This document shows, one piece after another, positions 58,103 through 64,000 of a stretch of 64,000 nucleotides of DNA. The stretch spans positions 1 through 64,000 of the forward strand of contig JAOCPU010000030.1 of NCBI GenBank assembly GCA_035772785.1. The letters are read 5' to 3'. Made by a program: the position numbers and the translations under genes. The stretch's first letter is position 1; every line of letters starts with the position of its first letter. This DNA is from Phlebiopsis flavidoalba. Lineage: Eukaryota; Basidiomycota; Agaricomycetes; Polyporales; Phanerochaetaceae. The notes under the pieces are model-generated. The model was not told the origin of the DNA. It did not search any database and saw only the letters and a list, made by a program, of their open reading frames with translations.

Positions 58103-60912
58103 TCACGGCGATCTTCTCTCATCCCCCGCCGCGGGCCGCCTCCGCGCCCGCATACCGCGCCTCGCCGTCCGCCGCCTGCGTGCGCGCGTACAGCGGACGA
58201 GCGCGGTCAGCGGGCTCGACGCGGCATTGGGGCGGAAGAAGTGCTTCTTGATGTTGCGCGGGAGCGCATTTTGAGCTGGTAGGGCTGCGGGGATCTCGGG
58301 TCGTCGAGTACCGAAAACACTATTTCGTGTTCATTCGTTTAGTAGATCGTAGAAAGGAGGTGAAGAGCGAAGGGAGGGGAGGGGAGGGGGTACCTTGGTC
58401 GAGCTCCTCGAGCGAGAGCGCCTTCGTCTCGGGGACGAACAGCAGCAGAATGAAGCACGAACCCACGACGACGTTCCACGCCGTCGCGTAACCACCCGAG
58501 AACGCGCCCTGCGGCTGGACGCGCGCCCAGCATGGCGCTGGGATACGTGAACGCTACCAGCGAACGAAATTGCTGGTTCCACCCGGTCAAGCAACGCGCA
58601 CAGGAAGGGCGAGAAAAGCAAGAACGCACAAGAGCGGAGTGAGACCAACACGGGCGCGGTGGAGAACGACATCCCGACGTCCCGTACCGCGAGCGGGTAC
58701 GCCTCGGCGGAGTAGGTAAACGGCACGGGCCCCTCGCCGGGGGATGTACGCAATCGCAAACAGATAAATGCCCAGCGCGACAACGCCCAAGCGCACATGC
58801 CCCGCGTTGGGATAAAAAACGCGAAGCCCGTCAACAAGAGAAAGATGGCCTGAACAGGTACGGGAACGTCCCGTGAGCAGCAAATTCCGCCGCCCAAAGG
58901 TATCGATCGTCCACACGGCGGGATGAGGGCGAACACCCAGTTTGATCATCAAAGGGCCGAAGCCCCACGGACGCGATGAGCGCCTGGCTGTTGTGAAGCC
59001 CGAGGTCGTGAAGACGTTCGTGCTGTAGTACGCGCGATGACGTTGATGCGCCGCAGAACTGCTGCATGAACATGACGATATGCCCGACGCGAGCGCTGTG
59101 TGCCGGCCCGCCGGTTGCGCGGGATGGTGAAGAGCTCGCGGAGCATGCTGCGGCCCGAGGTGATCTCCGCCTCGACCTCGAGTAGCACGTGGATGTCTGC
59201 GCGCGCGTCAGAGTGAAGCGAAGACAGCATCGGAGAGAGGGACGCACAGTAGAGGTCCCGCGCAGCCTGGATCGTGCGTATGCCTCAACCCTCCTCAATA
59301 AACTCCTCATACGCCTTGTCGTACCGGCCCCTTTCCCATGAGCCACCTCGGGCTCTCCGTGGCAAAAGTACACCTGCGCCATGAGGAAGAGCGCCGGAAT
59401 CCCCGACCTACACCATCATCACAGCAAAGGGAAGAAAGGAGGAGGAGGAGGGGTGGGAGGACGAACGGAGGCCAAGCATAAGCCGCCAGTTGAGCCCCGT
59501 GATATGCGGCGCGAGGTCCCGCACGTTGAAGAACGCGAGCGACATCACCGTGCCGATCATAATCCCAAAACGCGGTCCACATCTGCCTGCTCCGCCTCAG
59601 CTGCATTCCACCCGGGGAGAGACCCCCCTTTTTTTTTTTTGGAGTGGGGCCCACCACATCATGACGAGCGCCCCGCGGAATGACCGCCGGCGCGCACTCG
59701 GCCGCGTACACGGGCACCGTCGCGCTCTTGGGGCCGATGCCGGAGCCCGAGCACGAGCCGCGACACAAAGAGGTGCGGCCACGAGTTCGTCACGCCCTGC
59801 ACCAGATGCACGCCGCGAACGAGATGAACGCGGTGTTATGAAAATGGCCCCGCGCCGGCCGAACCATTTGTTCAGAGGGGGGGTGCGTGAGCCAGCACGA
59901 GAGCAGGCCGCAGCATAGCTAGGGGGGTGTTAGTTAGGGGATAGGGGGGAGGGACGAGGGACGAAACGTAGGGCGCGCCGTTGACCAGCCCGAATATCCA
60001 TTCGTTTTGGCTTGCGTTTGCGGATTGGGACGGGTCGGTGATGAGCCCGAATTGGGGGGCGAAGAAGATGTTGGCGCCGTTGATGACGGATTCGTCCATC
60101 TGCAAGTGTATCAGTATGTGATGATGCTCCAGGATGAGGGTCATAGTGATAGTGGTCAAGCTTTGATTTGGTTGGGTGGCGGTGGTGGGGGATGTTTGGA
60201 GGCCGGTGCTCCTCTGAGGTACGGTCGGTATGATTGGGAGTCTGTGATCTGGATGGTTAGAGGTGGACGTCATTAGTGGCGGGTGCACTCACGATGGCGA
60301 TTAGCTTTTCGATCTTGCGGACACAAGTCCTCTCAGGCTTTGATTACCTAGGTGTATGCGCGCACACGATAGGCAGGATCCTGCGAGATAGAGATATCAG
60401 TAACCAAACGGGTGGTGTATTGTCACAGGACGTACCGAGTGGGATGTATGCGCTCATTACATCGCCCGACACCAAGCCTGACCACCACCGAGAGAAAAAA
60501 AAAACGCGCACTCAGACACCCCTTGCACCGCCGCCGCCATCGGGGGGGGGGGGAGGCACAAAATGACCAAATAATACAACTGCCACGGCTGATGCCACCG
60601 ATGCGTGACCTCGCGCCTATAAGATCGCCTTGTCCTCCTCGGTGAGCTCTCGTCGAGGCTCTCGAACGCGGCAGGGTCCTGCGCGCGCGAGCGCGCGCGC
60701 CCTTCTGCAGCTCGGTCGTGATGTGCTCGAGCCCGTGCGCGCGCGCGAAGCGCGCCGCGTTCGCCATGAGCTGCGCGCGCGGGATGCCCGCGAGCGGGTT
60801 CGCGATCCGCGCGCTCTCGTTGCGCCCGACAGGTGTCGATGTGCTGCACGCTCGCGCTGTCCGCCGACGACGCGCCGTCGCGCTTCTCGCTCTCTAGCTT
60901 CTCGCGCGACAT
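58103..60912 (-). CDS. MFS sugar transporter
   Basis: A 12-span major facilitator of the sugar porter family, probably in the plasma membrane. The start at 60912 gives a cytoplasmic N-terminus, MSREKLESEKRDGASSADSA. Segments in order are PLAGIPRAQLMANAARFA, ELQKGA, LTEEDKAIL, NGANIFFAPQFG and WIFGLVNGAPYV. Then SRLVLGLGIGPKSATVPVYA and AECAPAVIPRGA follow, the central signature. Next are ESPRWLMGKG (the loop motif before span 7), FMQQFCG, NVFTTSGF-like, DTFGRRNLLL (D-x3-GRR), GEGPVPFTYSAEAYPLAVRD and finally FVPETKALSLEELDQVF, the PETK motif. The stop is near 58103. Introns and frame changes are frequent, and the sequence is GC-rich. Substrate unknown; relatives carry hexoses, disaccharides or quinate. 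Confidence 0.85.
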
Positions 60913-61580
60913 GGTGGGTGGGGGGTGTGCTTGATACGGCCTGCCCTGGGAGGGAAGAGGTAGGTATATGTATGCGCGCAGCACCCACCGCCTCTGTGCG
61001 CGGCGGAGGGGAGCGTGGAGCCCCGCAGATAGGGTTCGGGGGTTCGTGATGGGAGGGCCCCCGCATGACGCAGGCCGAAGCGGCGCAGGAGAGCTGCATC
61101 ACCCACCGTTCCCATCCTGGGCCACAATCGCACACACACGCGCTGCCCGAGCCTGCAGCGTCTCGATAGAACCCCCGAGCGGACCGCCCGCGGGCGTGTG
61201 CGCGACGCTCTGCTCGTTCTCCGTCGCCCCCGTCCCTTCGATGTGCGTCGACACCGGTGGACGCACCTCGCCACACCCCGCACGGTGTGCTCGAAACGGC
61301 ATATACCCAGGCACAAGCCGACACGAGGACGCGCTAGACAAGACACAGACGCGCGGCGTGGCGTAGCGCACGTCACGTCGCGTATCGGCGATCGCAGACC
61401 CACCGTCATCGCACCCTAGAATGCAAAACGAACCGTTTAGCGAAAAACGCCACATGCTGTCCTGCCAATGCCTCGATGGCCGCCACGGCACGCGCGACTC
61501 CTCCGCGCTCCTCGGGTCCAGCACGTCCTTGCATTCCAGTTTTCTATGTACATACCACGTAAAAAATTCCCCCCTAAGTA
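60913..61580. other. intergenic between MFS gene and ABP1
   Basis: GC-rich. Serves as promoter of the MFS gene and 3' flank of ABP1. The long minus-strand frame through it is a composition effect. Confidence 0.45.
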
Positions 61581-63999
61581 TCACTCCTGCACCTCGACAT
61601 AATTCGCCGGGAACAGCCCCGTCCGCCCGGTGGTGCGCGTCCGTGCCCTCCCACCACTCGTCCGACGCGGCCTGGATCCCCGTGATCCGCGCGCCCTCGG
61701 CGAACGACAGCTCGTTGTCCTCCGCCGCTTCATAACTAACCTCTCCATCAGCCTCATCATCAATCACAGGGGAGACGACGTACTCGCTACAACGCGATGG
61801 CGACAATGCCTTCATCCACAGGCGCTGCTGCAGCGGGAGCAGCAGGCGGAGGAGGCGGAGGAGGAGGCGGAGGAGGCGGAGGAGGAGGCGACGCCTCGCG
61901 CGGCGCTTCGACGCTATCCACAACCTCCACATAATTCGCTACCGCACCATCAGCCCTCCTAACCCCACAAAAAAAAGAGAGAGAAGAGAACACACCAGGG
62001 AACAACCCGCTCCGCCCCTCACACACCCCCTGCCACCACCCCTCGTCGAGCTGCTCAATCTCCTCGACCAGTGCGCCTGTCACGAGCGCAGCTCGTTGTC
62101 TTCTTGTGCCTGCGCACCACATCAGCCTTTGCGCTCTACGCAGAATATCTGCACCCGCACCTCGTAGTCAAACTGCACGATCGCGCAGATCCCGCGCCCA
62201 TTGCACCGGCGCGGTGCGTTTCGTGCGCCTCTGGCTCCGGCTCCGGCGCGGGCTCAGGTTCGAAGGGTGTAGGTGCGCGCACGGGCGCAGCGGGCGGGGG
62301 CGGCGGCTGCAAGCGCGTTAGTCTCCTTTTCATGAGTACAGCGAGGGGACTTACCGGCGGGGGGAGGAGGGCGGCGGCGGCGGCGGCGCCTCATACGCCT
62401 GCTCTTCCACCGCGACAGGCGCAGCCGGTGGTGGCGGGGGCGGAGGGGGAGGCGGCGGCGGCGGCGGCGCAGCAACTTCGACCACAGGGCGCGTCGCAGC
62501 AGGCGGAGGCGGCGGGCGGGGGCGGCGGGGGCTACACACATGAGCACCCAGCCGTTGAAAGAAGCAGCAGCACTCACCGGGACGTACTCCTCCTCAGGCT
62601 CACTCCTCCTCCTCTTCCTCCGGCTCAGGCTGCGCGCGCGCGGCGGCATCGGCGGCGGCACGCTCCTCTGCACCACACGCTCTGGCTCCGGCTCTGGCTC
62701 TGGCTCTGGCACCCGCGGCACGGGCGGAGGCGGAGGCGTAGCAGCAGCAGCCACAGGCGCACTTCTCTCTGCCACCGGCTCGGGAGGCTTGAAACTCGCC
62801 GCCCGACTCCGCTCCCTCCTCCTCCTCCCTCAACACACGCCGCGCCTCCGCCTGCCGCTCGCTCCACGTCAGCCCCTTCTTCACCACCGGCGCCCGCTCC
62901 GGTGCAGCAGTAGCTGCAGCTTCGCGCGCCGCGAACGGGGTTGACGAGTTGTTTTCGGTTGGAGCTTTATGGGCGTGTGTACGCTGGTTGTGCCGACCTG
63001 GTGCGATGAGGTCGTCTTTCGGTGGTGGGTTTGGTGGGGATGGAGGAGGGGGGTGGTGCAGGGGCGGCGGGGGGGCTGGAGAGTGTGAGTGGGTGTGGTT
63101 TGGGATATGAAAGAAAGACCTACGGGTGTCGGACGTGCAGAGGTCACAACCGGTGGCCGACTCGCCGCTGGGCGGAGCAGGCCGCGACCACCTTCGGCGG
63201 GGGCGCAACTCTTCCCACGCATCCTCCGGCGCTGCAACTCGGCCCGACGCGACAGGCGGCCTCATCCCCGCCCACGGCCGGCCGTGGCTGCGCTCGGCGG
63301 GGGCGGGCGCGCGCGCAGCTTGCGCAGCGGCACCGCACGCGCAGCAGCCAAGGAGGGAGAAGGTAGCAGCAGGAGAGGGGCGGCGGAATCCGGGAGCGGG
63401 CTTCGCGCGGCGCAGCGCATCGATATCCGGCCGCCCGACGGGGACGTAGTTCGTCACGACGACGGGCGCGATCGGCTCCGCGCGGCGCGGCGCCTCGCGG
63501 TGCTTTTTTTGGTGTGGCGCTGTACTTTGCGCCGAGGCGGCTTCGACGCTGGGGACATCACGTAGTGCTGATGGTGCTACATCCGCCTATTACATTCTCA
63601 GTGAGAAAGGGGAAGGGAGAGAGGGGGGGATGAGGGGGGGCGCACACCTCGTTGCGCGCGGAGGCGGAGGGACGACGTGTGCGCCCTTGAGGAAGGCGGC
63701 GACGGCGGGCGCGTGCGTCGGTGGAAGAGGCCCTTGCGCGCCTCGGGCACGCCGTGTCGACACCCGCACCAGTTTGATCTGCACGAACTTTGGGAGGTCG
63801 CTCTGCGGCTCTCTCAGCACCCACACCACACCCATACACAATAATCACTGACATTCGGGTCTTTGACGCGCGCGAACGCATATTGCATGCTACACTGAGG
63901 TGAGAAGGGGGGAAAGGGGGGAGGGGGAGGAAGGGACGCACCGCCCGTCGGAGAACTCCTCTCGAGCTCCTCGAGCCCGCCGTTGCCGGTCGCTTGCAC
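61581..63999 (-). CDS. ABP1: actin-binding protein 1 (drebrin-like), 5' end outside the window
   Basis: An actin-patch adaptor that links F-actin and Arp2/3 to endocytic proteins. The N-terminal ADF/cofilin-like domain enters from the right edge: QYAFARVKDPN, then after an intron SDLPKFVQIK, ARKGLFH and AVAAFLKGAHVV (63960-63650). A linker contains TNYVPVGRPDIDALRRAKPA (63455-63390). The middle is charged with several poly-Pro and Pro/Ala runs (62900-61830). Two SH3 domains end the protein. The first runs around 62170-61920 and includes QLDEGWWQGVCEGRSGLFPG and, after an intron, ANYVEVVDS. The second (about 61790-61581) includes YEAAEDNELSFAEGARI, WWEGTD and LFPANYVEVQE, then stop. Several frame changes occur in the GC-rich part. 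The gene is partial because its start lies beyond 63999. Confidence 0.85.
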
Positions 64000-64000
64000 C

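Noticed and set aside
61850..63570. Plus-strand frames up to 280 codons rich in Arg, Ala and Pro
   Set aside because: They are the antisense of the poly-Pro and Pro/Ala linker of ABP1.

Overview
The window is nuclear DNA of a filamentous basidiomycete, most likely an Agaricomycete. Genes are broken by many short (about 45-60 bp) GT-AG introns. A spermidine synthase/saccharopine reductase fusion is present, which is a basidiomycete trait. Several genes belong to families typical of mushrooms: a GMC oxidoreductase with a C-terminal anchor-like tail, an S28 peptidase, a Mid2-like membrane protein and classical SDRs. Genes lie on both strands with gaps of a few hundred bases. There is no sign of bacterial or organellar DNA.

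Layout. 1-6.3 kb is AT-rich and gene-poor. It holds a decayed intron-containing gene that resembles a mushroom 2OG-Fe(II)/Tet-JBP-like family, then a 2.4-kb foldback element with ~0.96-kb inverted arms built from short tandem repeats. 6.7-18.9 kb is a housekeeping block: SPE3-LYS9 fusion (-), ZNF511-like zinc finger (+), VPS10 sorting receptor (+) and an FAD-dependent amine/amino-acid oxidase (+). 19.3-24.9 kb has a GMC oxidoreductase (-) and a truncated S28 peptidase (-). 25.7-32.2 kb carries GCV1, coronin and a Mid2-like single-pass protein (all +). 33.1-41.4 kb is an array of five related SDR genes: one on -, four on +, the last two dead. 41.6-51.8 kb has ALG5 (-), a basidiomycete orphan remnant (-), TAF13 (+) lying between two inverted GC-rich repeats, an aquaporin (-) and HSP78 (-). 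52.1-57.6 kb has a dispersed sixth SDR flanked by two inverted tRNA-Thr genes, a multispanning orphan membrane protein and a third, degenerate tRNA-Thr. 58.1-64.0 kb is very GC-rich and holds an MFS sugar transporter (-) and the actin-binding protein ABP1 (-), which runs off the right edge.

How the genes relate. Most neighbours are unlinked in function. The exceptions are the SDR family, in which all copies share the first-intron position and mostly keep a TATA box shortly upstream, and two actin-patch genes (coronin, ABP1) about 30 kb apart.

Caution. Almost every conserved gene here is interrupted by single-base insertions or deletions, often in short homopolymers, while the protein on both sides stays well conserved. 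I read most of these as consensus errors, so the coordinates below give gene spans rather than uninterrupted reading frames. I mark as pseudogenes only genes that also show substitutions at key residues, missing parts or wide erosion. All family assignments come from reading the sequence by eye; no search was run.
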